From positions 1 to 18,682 of the forward strand of contig DRQB01000050.1 of assembly GCA_011330645.1 (NCBI GenBank): a stretch of 18,682 bases of DNA. The letters are read 5' to 3'. The notes under the pieces were generated by a model. That model was not told where the DNA came from. It saw nothing but the letters and a program-made list of their open reading frames with translations, and made no database searches. The position numbers and the translations under genes are program-made. Below, piece by piece: positions 1 through 9,800 of this stretch; the first letter of the stretch is position 1, and every line of letters starts with the position of its first letter. This DNA is from Campylobacterota bacterium. GTDB taxonomy: Bacteria > Campylobacterota > Campylobacteria > Campylobacterales > Sulfurovaceae.

Positions 1-302
1 AGCGCAATGAATATCCATCGGTACTTAGATTCGAGTCCATGAATCAAACTGTTGAATTTCAAATGTTTTTTGAACACTTTGTCTACAGTATCATTTTGAG
101 GTGTGGTAAAAAGAGAACCATCTTCTAGTATGATTTTACGTTCTATATTGGCTAAACGGTTTCCAACCTGTAGGTTTTTTAATGCTCCTTCAAGGACTTT
201 TCCATTGTCTATTTCAAGTCTATATAATGTATCATTATCTATAAACATCCTAGCAGCACTTGAGGCAGCAGAGCCCTCAGCATACCACTTTCCCTCAAGC
301 AT
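1..302 (-). CDS. M48-family metallopeptidase, N-terminal fragment (cut by left window edge)
   Basis: This reading frame is open from an ATG at 300-302 to the left edge and gives about 100 residues starting MLEGKWYAEGSAAS. The pattern 'G-x-W-Y-x-x-G-x-x-A' followed by a short beta-rich domain ('VGNRLANIERKI', 'LEDGSLFTT', 'NDTVDKVFKKHL') and 'LIHGLESKYRWIFIA' matches, from memory, the small N-terminal domain of membrane-anchored M48 peptidases. In these proteins a transmembrane helix and then the HExxH zinc site follow, and both would lie outside this window. The start lies one base after the stop of the DUF898/YjgN-family gene, so the two are almost certainly co-transcribed and probably translationally coupled. 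The YjgN-M48 gene order is common in Proteobacteria. The family call rests on this N-terminal pattern and the neighbour; the catalytic motif is not visible here. The plus-strand frame over the same bases is a shadow. Confidence 0.72.
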   Translation of the reverse strand, partial: MLEGKWYAEGSAASSAARMFIDNDTLYRLEIDNGKVLEGALKNLQVGNRLANIERKIILEDGSLFTTPQNDTVDKVFKKHLKFNSLIHGLESKYRWIFIA

Positions 303-303
303 C

Positions 304-1497
304 CTAGAATCCTAACCCAACATCTACATCAAAGGCATCACCTATTTGTTCCCCCAGTGATGATTCTTCTTTTTGTTTTTGTGTAACATATTCATAAAAT
401 CCTGCTTCTGTATCGACCAATGTATTCTCAAGCATGAGTCTTGCCACTCTTACCTTTGCCCAGGGAAAAGCCAAACCAAACGTTACAATTACCATGAGAA
501 AGTTTGTTATCATCACCCATGCTAAGGGTTTTGCTTTTAACGTGGAAGCAAACGTAATTTTATCGTCCAATGCCATGTTCTCATAAATATATTCTCTTTG
601 TCTTGCTGTTGCATACGCAGTCACAAACAGGATTGCCAGTATCAACCCTAAATATACCATCACAACAATAGGCATAATCGTACCCATATACTCTGCTGTT
701 TTTTGTGGATCTTGTATGTTATTTTTTATCTCCATAAGCGTCTCCAACCCAACGGTTCCATATACTACGGCACCCAGAGCTAAAAAGAGCATAGCAAGTA
801 CCAGAAGACCCAGAAGTATTGTTTTCAGTAAAATATTGAGAAATTTTCTGGTTTGTAACTGTGTAGAAAAAACACCCTGCCCATAGCGTGATCCGTTAAT
901 CGTATAAGAAGCATTTTTCTTTTTGATTAAAGCAAATAAATAAAAGGCAAAAATCAAAGAGAGAAGTATAATAATAGGTATCAAGCTAGCTACCCACGGT
1001 GGCATATTGGCTTGTGCTCCCATCATTGGGATGGCAACAGCTGCGGCTACAGGCACACCATAAACTGCCAACAACAGAAGAAAAGGATAGAAGAAAAAAT
1101 TAATATAGGATTCTTTTAAACTCCCTTCAAAACCAAAGCGTACATTGGAAAAACTTGTCATTCGCATGCTAAACTTGAGTGACCTCCATATAAGCCAAGG
1201 AATAGCAACAAATAAAAATAATAGGAGTAACAAACTGCCCAATGGCGAGATTTGTTGTATCACCACATACACAATAAAGAGTGTCATCGCCACCAAAAAA
1301 CCTAAAAAAAGTTGTTTCCCTGTAGCATGGTATTCAAAGTTTCTTCCCTCTAGTGTTGCATTGCCATAAAAATAACGATGATTACGTACTTTTGCCCAAG
1401 GATAATACAGTCCCAGCGTCACAATAACTAATAAGACATTCACAATCCATATCTTAAAATATTCATTACCACTGCCTTCAAAATTTAAAGCTTTCAT
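304..1497 (-). CDS. DUF898 / YjgN-family integral membrane protein
   Basis: The protein of about 397 aa begins MKALNFEGSGNEYF, the typical opening of DUF898 (YjgN) proteins. Motifs 'IVNVLLVIVTLGLYYPWAKVR' (about residues 18-38) and 'NFLMVIVTFGLAFPWAKVR' (about 332-350) are a clear internal echo: a membrane helix ending in 'PWAKVR' occurs at both ends of the protein. Several further hydrophobic helices lie between them (near residues 55-100, 125-200 and 215-300). The cytoplasmic-looking C-terminus is acidic. Start choice: the frame extends to a GTG at 1504-1506, but the AAGGGGA ribosome site (1507-1513) abuts that GTG. It sits 9 bases before the ATG at 1497, so the ATG is preferred. The biochemical function of the family is unknown. 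The gene is followed after 1 bp by the M48 peptidase, so a joint role at the inner membrane is likely but unproven. Confidence 0.88.
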   Translation of the reverse strand: MKALNFEGSGNEYFKIWIVNVLLVIVTLGLYYPWAKVRNHRYFYGNATLEGRNFEYHATGKQLFLGFLVAMTLFIVYVVIQQISPLGSLLLLLFLFVAIPWLIWRSLKFSMRMTSFSNVRFGFEGSLKESYINFFFYPFLLLLAVYGVPVAAAVAIPMMGAQANMPPWVASLIPIIILLSLIFAFYLFALIKKKNASYTINGSRYGQGVFSTQLQTRKFLNILLKTILLGLLVLAMLFLALGAVVYGTVGLETLMEIKNNIQDPQKTAEYMGTIMPIVVMVYLGLILAILFVTAYATARQREYIYENMALDDKITFASTLKAKPLAWVMITNFLMVIVTFGLAFPWAKVRVARLMLENTLVDTEAGFYEYVTQKQKEESSLGEQIGDAFDVDVGLGF

Positions 1498-1506
1498 CTT
1501 TTCCAC

Positions 1507-1513
1507 TCCCCTT
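1507..1513 (-). promoter_or_regulatory. Ribosome binding site deciding the start of the DUF898 gene
   Basis: Read on the minus strand this is AAGGGGA, directly followed by GTG GAA AAG ATG. A spacing of 9 bases fits the ATG at 1497 and a spacing of 0 excludes efficient use of the GTG at 1506. Confidence 0.6.
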
Positions 1514-1577
1514 ATATATAAAGATAAAGTGTAACATAAAATAAATTAATCTTATTAAACCCTTAAGTTAAACTTGT

Positions 1578-1583
1578 TACAAT
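1578..1583 (+). promoter_or_regulatory. Putative -10 box of the dodecin gene
   Basis: TACAAT (five of six matches to TATAAT) lies 28 bp before the dodecin start, followed by AT-rich sequence and a good ribosome site (AAAAGGA at about 1598-1604). No -35 is evident, as is usual for sigma-70 promoters of Campylobacterota. The 105-bp gap between the divergent DUF898 and dodecin genes must hold promoters for both directions; I see no convincing minus-strand box. Confidence 0.4.
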
Positions 1584-1611
1584 TAAACATATCAACAAAA
1601 AGGAAAAAGAT

Positions 1612-1815
1612 ATGTCAAAAGTAGTAAAAGTCATTGAAGTACTCTCACAATCAGATAAGTCATGGGAAGATGCGGCAGCGTCTGCAGTCAAGTCTGCAAG
1701 TAAAAGTATTAAAGGAATTAAGGGAATTAACATTACCAATATGTCTGCAAAAGTAGATGGTGACAAAATCGTTAAATATAGAATTAACGCAAAGATTTCT
1801 TTCTTAATCAAATAA
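1612..1815 (+). CDS. Dodecin (flavin-binding dodecamer-forming protein)
   Basis: The 67-aa protein has the dodecin signature: 'VVKVIEVLSQSDKSWEDAAASAV' (strand, then 'S-x-x-S-W-E-D-A' helix start), 'SIKGIKGINITNMSAKVD' and 'KYRINAKISFLIK', giving the beta-alpha-beta-beta fold of about 65-70 residues. Dodecins assemble into hollow dodecamers that store or buffer flavins (riboflavin, lumichrome, FMN) in the cytoplasm. The Trp of the SWEDA motif (W18) is the residue that stacks on the flavin in known dodecins. A ribosome site AAAAGGA precedes the ATG by about 7 bases. A perfect hairpin follows the stop, so the gene is probably a single-gene transcript. Confidence 0.93.
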   Translation: MSKVVKVIEVLSQSDKSWEDAAASAVKSASKSIKGIKGINITNMSAKVDGDKIVKYRINAKISFLIK

Positions 1816-1822
1816 TTCGCTA

Positions 1823-1844
1823 TGTATAGGCAAGTGCCTATACA
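1823..1844 (+). terminator. Hairpin after dodecin (probable terminator)
   Basis: A perfect 9-bp inverted repeat, TGTATAGGC / GCCTATACA with loop AAGT, begins 8 bp after the dodecin stop. There is no strong T-run directly after it, so termination efficiency is uncertain. It insulates dodecin from truD, whose own promoter begins 6 bp later. Confidence 0.55.
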
Positions 1845-1849
1845 AACTT

Positions 1850-1858
1850 TGCTATAAT
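1850..1858 (+). promoter_or_regulatory. Extended -10 promoter of truD
   Basis: TGCTATAAT is an exact extended -10 element (TGnTATAAT). The truD ATG starts seven bases after the last T of the box, which is where transcription itself would be expected to start. There is no ribosome site between box and ATG. Confidence 0.65.
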
Positions 1859-1865
1859 CCTTTTT

Positions 1866-2972
1866 ATGAATCATATAAAAACGTACGCCTATAACCATAC
1901 CCCACTCTCTTTCGATTTCGAACAAACCGTTGAACGCTTTTTCGTAGAAGAGATACCCCTTTACAACTTTTCAGGTACAGGAAACTACCTCGTACTTAAG
2001 ATACAAAAAACAGATATGAGTACATGGAAGCTCATCACCGTTCTAGCCAAAGCCACTGGCTTACAAGAACGTGACATAGGCTATGCAGGTCTTAAAGACA
2101 AGAATGCTACCACCATACAGTACATTTCCATACCAAAAAACAGAGAAAAAGAACTCAACAAAAACCTTACCACAGACAAGATAGAGATACTCGAACGTAC
2201 CTACAACAAAGCCCCTATCAAAGTAGGTCACCTCAAAGGAAACAGCTTTTCTATTGTATTGCATAACATTAATGCAAATGATGCCAAGTTTTTTAACACC
2301 ACAGCTAAAAAAATGCAAAAAGACGGCATACCAAACTACTATGGTTACCAACGCTTCGGAGAGGACAGCCGTTCGTACCTACAAGGAAAAGAGATAGCCC
2401 ACTCCGGTAAAAAGCTCAAGGGAAGTAAAGAAAAACTTCTAGTCTCAGCCTACCAAAGCTACCTCTACAACAAATGGCTCGGACAAAGAGTTAAACTCTC
2501 TACCATCATAGCCTCTAACAATGTAGAAAATGCAGCCAAAAAACTTCAATATCCTCTAGAACTCGTTAAAGTTTTGGCCAAACAACCACAGCTTTTTAAA
2601 CTCTTTTTAGGTGATGTCATGATGCCTTACCCTTATGGTAAATTGGACTACTTGAAAGACATGTATCAGTCTGCCCTTGCCTTTTCACAAAAAAAAGTAA
2701 GCCCTACTGGACTTCTATGTGGGGAGAGAGTAGAACGTGCCAAGTCAGATGCCTACCATTTGGAAGAGCCTTTTGATGACACTGAACTCACAGCTCTCAG
2801 AGGTGACAGACGCTTCGCATGGATATGGCCAAATGAAGTAGAAACAGAATACAACCCAGACAGTAAACAACTCACGGTAGAGTTCTACCTGCCTAAAGGC
2901 TCGTATGCTACTACATTTCTAGAGGAGATTGGGAAATTTTCATTAAAAGAGGCTATGTCTAAATCAGCATAG
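1866..2972 (+). CDS. truD: tRNA pseudouridine(13) synthase TruD
   Basis: The 368-aa protein converts uridine 13 of certain tRNAs to pseudouridine in the cytoplasm. Family marks: 'FFVEEIPLYNFSGTGNYL' near residues 25-42 (the 'V-E-E-x-P-L-Y' opening), 'IGYAGLKDKNATTIQY' at 71-86 carrying the catalytic Asp (D78 in GLKDK), 'GHLKGNSFSI' at 121-130, 'NYYGYQRFG' at 157-165, 'SAYQSYLYNKWL' at 194-205, and 'LPKGSYATTFLEEI' near the C-terminus. The length fits the family (about 340-380 aa), and the sequence resembles Campylobacter TruD as I remember it. No earlier start is available: the in-frame codons upstream run into a TAG at 1827-1829 without an ATG, GTG or TTG, and the next Met is residue 51. The ATG has no ribosome site and sits just after an extended -10, implying a leaderless message. 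Confidence 0.95.
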   Translation: MNHIKTYAYNHTPLSFDFEQTVERFFVEEIPLYNFSGTGNYLVLKIQKTDMSTWKLITVLAKATGLQERDIGYAGLKDKNATTIQYISIPKNREKELNKNLTTDKIEILERTYNKAPIKVGHLKGNSFSIVLHNINANDAKFFNTTAKKMQKDGIPNYYGYQRFGEDSRSYLQGKEIAHSGKKLKGSKEKLLVSAYQSYLYNKWLGQRVKLSTIIASNNVENAAKKLQYPLELVKVLAKQPQLFKLFLGDVMMPYPYGKLDYLKDMYQSALAFSQKKVSPTGLLCGERVERAKSDAYHLEEPFDDTELTALRGDRRFAWIWPNEVETEYNPDSKQLTVEFYLPKGSYATTFLEEIGKFSLKEAMSKSA

Positions 2973-3003
2973 ACCCCTCAGCTTATATTTACTCATTTAA
3001 ACT

Positions 3004-3030
3004 TACACCAAAGAGAATAACTCTGGTGTA
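3004..3030. terminator. Bidirectional hairpin between convergent truD and OMP genes
   Basis: TACACCA (3004-3010) pairs with TGGTGTA (3024-3030), and an inner GAG/CTC closes a loop AATAA with a 2-base bulge. It lies in the 87-bp gap between the stops of two convergent genes, where a shared terminator is expected. On the minus strand it is followed by AGTTTAAAT, a weak U-rich tail; on the plus strand there is no U-run. A second small inverted repeat (GTACC/GGTAC) lies near 3042-3057. Confidence 0.45.
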
Positions 3031-3059
3031 GAAGTTGATACGTACCCGTATAGGTACCA

Positions 3060-3704
3060 CTAAAAGTCGTAAGTAATCCCTACAGAGAAGATGTTTGTTT
3101 TGACTTTAAAGATACCTTCATTTTGGAAGAGGTTTTGATAATCTGCCCAAAGTCCCCAACCTTTTTCTTGATTACCCTGTCCATCAAAATCTCTAGCATA
3201 CTGACCTGCGCTTGTATCTGAGGAAAGATCATATTCAAATCCTGCCCCATATGAGAATCCATTTTTACTTAACGTACCATTATTAAAACCACAGCCTTCT
3301 ACTTTCGTTTTACCATACCCCAGTAATCCATACACATTCATACTATCAATAAAATGGTATTGTGGTTTAAGGTAAAGACCATAGTGTGTCGTAGTTGAGA
3401 AATCTTTTTCAATATTAGCTCTAAGTACTCTTCCTTCTATTCCTATATATTTATTAAAATCCCACCCCGCTCTTAAAATAGCACCATATGTCATATCTTT
3501 TTGTCTCACATCATTTCCACAAGGGCACTCTTTACTCACTGCTGATGCTATAACCCCGATGCCTAAATAAATAGGGATAGGATTAATTACTGCTGGTACA
3601 GGAAGTACTTCTGCTTCTACAGGTGCTACTTTTTTTCCACCTGCATACACGACATTAGTTAATGCAACAATTGTGCCAAGGGTTATTATTATTTTTTTCA
3701 TCAT
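3060..3704 (-). CDS. Outer-membrane beta-barrel protein encoded with the giant adhesin
   Basis: The 214-aa protein has a Sec signal peptide (MMKKIIITLGTIVALTNVVYA, likely cut after A21). A Pro/Val-rich linker and alternating hydrophobic beta-strands of the small 8-strand barrel type follow (OmpA-like / OMP_b-brl fold), with 'YLGIGVIASAV', 'YGAILRAGWDF', 'YIGIEGRVLRANI', 'YGLYLKPQYHF', 'NVYGLLGYGK' and 'FSVGITYDF'. The C-terminal Phe is the usual outer-membrane assembly signal. C60, C62 and C138 are in or near predicted external loops. The ATG at 3704 is preceded by AAGGA, which overlaps the stop of the giant gene only 7 bp upstream, so translation is probably coupled. The barrel could anchor the giant protein at the outer membrane, or simply be co-expressed; the sequence does not decide. 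It has no peptidoglycan-binding OmpA domain. Confidence 0.82.
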   Translation of the reverse strand: MMKKIIITLGTIVALTNVVYAGGKKVAPVEAEVLPVPAVINPIPIYLGIGVIASAVSKECPCGNDVRQKDMTYGAILRAGWDFNKYIGIEGRVLRANIEKDFSTTTHYGLYLKPQYHFIDSMNVYGLLGYGKTKVEGCGFNNGTLSKNGFSYGAGFEYDLSSDTSAGQYARDFDGQGNQEKGWGLWADYQNLFQNEGIFKVKTNIFSVGITYDF

Positions 3705-3711
3705 CTTTTCC

Positions 3712-3832
3712 TTATACTCTATACTCTTCTTTTTTTACAAAGAAGAGAGCTGTCATCAGTGTCATTAGCATCATTGCGAGCATTCCTAACAATCCTAGTG
3801 CATCTGAACTATCTGTTGATACATTAGCACAA
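3712..3832 (-). other. C-terminal sorting-signal-like tail of the giant protein
   Basis: The last 40 residues read CGC followed by a polar Ser/Asp stretch (ANVSTDSSDALG), a hydrophobic helix of about 20 residues rich in Leu and Met (LLGMLAMMLMTLMTALFFV), and a short charged end KKEEYRV. This three-part design is that of CTERM/LPXTG-type sorting signals. I do not recognise LPXTG, PEP-CTERM or GlyGly-CTERM motifs exactly. The invariant-looking part may be 'CGC...SSDALG'. Confidence 0.6.
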
Positions 3833-6800
3833 CCACAGTTGATAGGTGCATCTACTGTCACTATATTTTCTCCTGCCACGACACTGACTGATCTACGGTA
3901 AGTATTTGTTCCATTTTCGAAAACATATCCAGCATATCCTTGATTAGGTATCGTAAATTCTACTTGATATGTTTCATCAGGGTCAACATCAAAACCTGTA
4001 TGAAAGACACCTTGTTCATCTGTCCAGCCATAGATACCTTGATCATTTGTAGTCAATATATGATTTCCATTTACATCTTCTACTGGATTTCCATCAGCAT
4101 CAAATAATGCTACTGTTCCACCTACTACTGGTTCTTCTTCTGGATCTTGTAGACCATTTTGATTACTATCAATCCAGAAATAATCCCCAATATGTGCTGT
4201 TGGGGTAATTCCTGCATCATGTGTCATATCATTGTCTCCAAAATCTAAACTAAAGACAGGTGTTTTATTAGTTGTATTATCTACATCAGAGTCAACACTC
4301 TCATTACAATCAGGACAGTGGGCAGTGTAGGAATAATTTTCATCAAATTCAAGATAATAATTTCCTGGTTCAGCCACTTTAAAGATATATTCTCCATTCT
4401 CATCAGTTACGGCTGTTGCAATAAGTGTGCCAGCTTCACTATAGAGTTTAACCGTCACACCTGCCTTAGGTTCCTCTCCATCATCTTGAGCGCCATTACC
4501 ATTCTCATCCATCCAAACTCTGTTCCCTACATAGATATCTCCTTTAAAAGGCATCGTAACAGTTGCTTGGTCAGACTCTATACCCTCTGCATCTGTGGTT
4601 GTATAATTAAAGACAACTACAGGGTTTCCATTCACCGGATCTATAGTTAATTTTGTTGGATCAAAGTTCACGATAGGTTCTCCCTCTACAACAGGTACAC
4701 CATCATAATAGAGTATCCCCATCGTATCAGGATCAGGCAATGTTGTTATGGTAACAATCATCGGTTGTCCATCTTCATTATCTGTAATGTTTAATGCTGG
4801 TACTTGATATTGTGTATTCCCCGATGGATTAAGTTGCAATGTACTATTTGTGTCTTCTGCTACTGGTTTTACATTGATTCCAAAATCAACATGAGGAACA
4901 TTTGTATCAGTTATAGAAACTTGAATCATACCATCTTTATCTCCATCATTGCCAGTAGCATTACTATCATTTAAATTTTCACCTGTATTATTCCAATTTA
5001 CAGGAAGTGCAGAAACAGTAGCATCTTCTTCCGTTGAAAGTACTATAGAATAATTGTGGTCTGGTGCAACACCATCTGTACCATCAAAGCTATAACTACC
5101 GTCATCAGCGATAAGTGTACTTGCCAATACAGTCCCATCATCAGCCAATAAAGTAGCATAAAGTGGTTCATTGTCAGGTGCAGAAATGCCTGTACCATCT
5201 ACATTATCATTACCATTTCCATCATTAAATACATTTCCTGAAATAATAAGTTGTGTAAATGGCATTGAGACTGTTGCAGGCTCTGACTCTATACCATCTG
5301 CATCTGTGGTAGTATATTCAAATGTTACATTTTGATCACCATTATCTGGGTCAACCACTAAGAGTGATGCGTTATAGTCTGCTATCACTGTACCATCAGA
5401 AACTTCTATACCATCATAATAGAGTATGGCATTGGTTGGTACTGTTGAGATAGTAACAATCATTGGTGTACCATCTTCACTATCTGTTACGTTAAGTTCG
5501 GGTACTGGTACTGTAATATCCGCCCCTGGATTGAGTTGTGCTATTTCATTAACATCTATAGCCAATGGCTTTTTATTGATACCAAAATCTATCAAAGGAA
5601 CATCTGTTGTTGATACAGACACATTAAGTAGACCATCTGGGGTACCATCATTGCCTGTACCGCTATCGTTCAAATTTTCACCTGTACTATTCCAATTTTC
5701 TGGAAGTGTTGAGAATGTTGCATTTTCTGCTGTTGATAGCACGATTGTATAGTTCGTATCTGCATTCACACCCACTGAACCATCAAAACTATATGTTCCA
5801 TTTTCATCAATCACAACTGATGCTAATATCCCTCCATCTGATGAAAGTAATGTTGCATAAAGTTGTACACCATCAGGTGAACTAATACTCTCACCAAAGA
5901 CATCGTTATCGCCATCACCATCATTATAAATATTGCCAGATATTGTAAGTCCTGTAAATGGCATAGTCACTGTTGCAGGGTCAGATTTAATACCATCTGC
6001 ATCTGTTGTGGTGTAGTCAAATATTACTATTTGATCTCCATCTATAGGGTCTACGGTTAACAATGACTGATCAAAGTTTACTATCGTAGTATTCGCATCA
6101 ACAACCCCCCCATCATAATACAGAATTGCATTACTTGGTATGGATTCTATCGTAATGGTTGTTGGTGTACCATCTTCTAAATCACTCACATTTAAATCAG
6201 GTACATCTACTTCCGTATCACTACCAGGATTTTGTTGTGTGTTTTCACTGACATCTGTCGCCACAGGCTTAAGGTTAATACCAAAGTCTACTTGTGGAAC
6301 ATCCGCTGTTGTTACAGATACATTTATCTTGCCATCAACTGTTCCGTCATTACCTGTACCAGAAGCATTTAAATTTTCACCTGTATTATTCCAGTTTGAG
6401 GGCAATGTACTTGATGTTGCATTTTGATTGCTAGAAATAACAACTGTATACTCTGAATTTGGTATGATACCATCCATACCATCAAAACTGTATGTACCAT
6501 CTATCGCAATCGCTGTTGTTGCAAGTATCGTACCTGTTCCATCTAAAAGGGTTGCATAAAGCTGCGTACTCGCTGGTGCAGAAATAGGTGTTCCATTTAC
6601 ATTGCCATTACCATCTCCATCATTAAAGACATTTCCTGAAATCTTAAGTCCTGTAAATGGCATAGTAACAGTGGCAATTTCAGATTCTATACCATCCGCA
6701 TCTGTAGTAGTATAGTCAAATGAAACAACTTGATCACCATTATCTGGATCAACAGTAAGTTTGGTTGGGTCATAGTTATTAATGACCTGTCCTACTGTCA

Positions 6801-9800
6801 CTGGTACATTGTTATAATATAAAGTAGCATTATTTGGTAATGTCTTGAGCGTAATAGTACTTGGTGTACCATCTTCACTATCACTTACATTCAACGTTGG
6901 AACTTGTACTTGTGTATTTGTCCCTGGATTAAGCTGTGTTGTCTCATTTGTATCTAAAGCAACTGGTCTTTCATTTATACCAAAATCGACTAAAGGGATT
7001 TCTGGGGTAACAACAGTTAACCCTAATGTACTCACAGTAATCATACCATCAACAAGACCATCATTACCTGTGGCATTGGTATCATTAAGATTTTCACCTG
7101 TGTTATTCCAGTTTAGTGGAAGTGTACTTGTTGTTGCATTTGCATTGGTAGAAACAACAACTGAGTAATTATGGTCTGGTGAGACACCATCTGCTCCATT
7201 AAACCCATAGGTGCCATCTGCTGCGATAGGAGTACTTGCAAGTACCGTACCATTTACATCTAAAAGGGTTGCATAAAGCTGTGTACCCGCTGGTGTAGAA
7301 ATAGGTGTTCCATTTACATTACCATCTCCATCTCCATCATTAAAAATATTTCCTGAGAGTGTTACTTCTACAAATGGCATTGTTACTGTTGCTGGTTCTG
7401 ACTCTATACCGTCTGCATCTGTGACGGTATAATCAAAGATGACTGTTTGATTACCATCATCTGGGTTGACTGTTAATTTTGAAAAATCAAAATTTGTGAT
7501 AGCTACACCAGGAACAACAGCTACACCATCATACAATATCTCTGCATTGGCTGGTAATGTTACTAAAGTTAATGTTTTAGGTGAGGTATCTTCACGATCT
7601 GTAAGATTGGCTACTGATGCAGTCTGCACAAGAACACCCACATTTCCACCAGGATTAAGTACTGGAGGATCTACCACATCTGTAGCTACTGGCTTTTCAT
7701 TGATACCAAAGTCCACAAGTGGTACAGATTCATCCGCAACTTCTACTTGCACAATACCATTGAGTACACCATCAGGTGCCGTGCTTGTATTATTTTCACT
7801 GGAGTAATTCCAATTATTTGGAAGTACTGGCGCTGATTGAGGAACACCAACGGTCATTTGTTCTGTACTAAGAACCACCGTGTAGTTAGAGTCTGGGTTA
7901 ATATGCTTATCGAAGAGATATTCTCCTGTGGTTGTGTTTATCTCTACTGTATCTATGACAGTACCGGTATTGTCCACAAGATTGGCATAGAGAGCTGTAC
8001 CATCTATGTCACCAATAGGTGTTCCATCTACTGTACTTCCATTACCATCATTATAAATAGTTCCTGAAATGTGTATAGGTACACAAACAGCAAAACCAGA
8101 AAGTGCTAATGCAGACCGTGTCTGATTGAGTATGTCTGGTCCAGCCTGATGTATAATCACTAGTTTTCTAATAGGTACACCATTTGAACTATAAATCAAG
8201 TGACCTGTTGCACTGTTTGCATCTGTTCCTGTCCCTTGAAGGACGCTAGGATCAGTCACTCCATCAGTATGGTAGAAACCGTTAGTAGTTGTAAGGTTAG
8301 TTCCTGATCCAATACTTGCAAGTAAGGGGACAAGGTTGCCATTTTCATCATAGGCTTCCATTTTCACAGCATCTTGCCAATCCCAACCACCATCACCATT
8401 TCTAACATCACCAGAATCAAGATCTCTGATCCTCCAGTTATCTAATAATACTGATTCATTAAAGTCTACCGTTAAACTAGCTTCTGAACCTGATGGTAAA
8501 AGGGCACCTGGCTCATCTGTACTATTATTGTCTTGTTTTCCAAGATATAACGTTAAGTAGGGTTGTCCAAATACACCATTTTGTGCATAGTTGGAATTCG
8601 TACTTGTATTGACTTCATAACTTCCTGCATCAATGTTATTAAACTGATTGTTGGTATCTGTGACATACATTGAGACAGCAATACTCTTACCCCCTACTGT
8701 TGTAAATGTTTTTGCTGTGCCTACATTGGAATTAGCAGCCATATCATGCCATACAGAACTGGAACTAACCGTAGAACCTTCCCAAGTAATACTTGATGGT
8801 TTTGCACAACTTGCAAGTGAAGCAGGGTCACTGTCCGTAATAGGTGGAACGTTAAATCCAAAATCTTTCACTACATATGCATTTGCAGGTATATCAACCG
8901 TCTCTACAATACTTGTGGTAGGCGTAGCACCTTCTGGTAAATCTGGATCAGCTGTATCTACACTTACTGTGGCTGGTCCTACTGGTAAACCTGTAAGGTC
9001 ATACCCACCAGTAGCATCTGTAGTTAATAAATGTTCGACACCATACACATCAGTCACTTTGATGTCAATACTTGGATATTTTACAGACTCTGCACCTGTG
9101 AAGTTACCATCTGAGTTATCATCTTTAAAAACAATACCTTTCACATTACCAAGTACTGGTTTATCTACAAAATCATTATTGGGCGAATCTTGTGTATTTG
9201 CATCTATCTGTGTAATATGACTATCGTTCGTGCCATCAGGCTGACCATCATCTGTAACATTACTGTCTCTATCTATTGCATCTTCAACATTTGGTGGGTT
9301 TATTTCTTCAACACCATAAGTACCGGGGATGACATTAAAACTGTAATCTCCATTTGCATCGGTAAAGGTTCTGGCTAGTTCTGTACCATTTTCATCATAA
9401 AGTACCATTTCCACTGGTACGAGTGGAGCTCTATCTGTAAGATTGTCATCTGTGATATCTATACCGACATTACCAGAAATTTTTCTTACTTCTGGGTAGA
9501 CTACTGTAAGGGTTGACTCATTAGAGACAAGTCCTGTGTTATCTGACACTTCATATTTAACTGGAGTAGGATTACCTAAAAAACCTACTTCAGGAGTAAA
9601 GGTAACGTTACCTGCACCATCTTCTGTCCATACCCCTTCACCAGGAACAGTTATGCTCTTACCATCAGCCGCAACAGTCGAACCAGGAAGCCCTGAAGTA
9701 AAAATAAAACTAGAAACATTTAAGTCATTTTCTGGATCTGAATCGATACCTGAACCACTGTTCTCTGTAATAGCATTAAATGTAACGGGCTGTTGTACCG

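Noticed and set aside
1504..1506. GTG as start of the DUF898 gene
   Set aside because: The ribosome site ends directly at the GTG, leaving no spacing; the ATG three codons later has the right spacing.
1563..1925. 120-aa minus-strand frame across dodecin and the start of truD
   Set aside because: It is the complement of two clear genes, has no ribosome site and no family resemblance.
5426..7168. Several plus-strand frames of about 95-110 aa inside the adhesin repeats
   Set aside because: They recur at the same phase in each repeat, so they are mirror images of the repeat units, not genes.
8648..9220. 190-aa plus-strand frame in the middle of the giant gene
   Set aside because: Antisense to well-defined CnaB and lectin-like domains; Ser/Thr/Val-rich, low-complexity product typical of a shadow frame.
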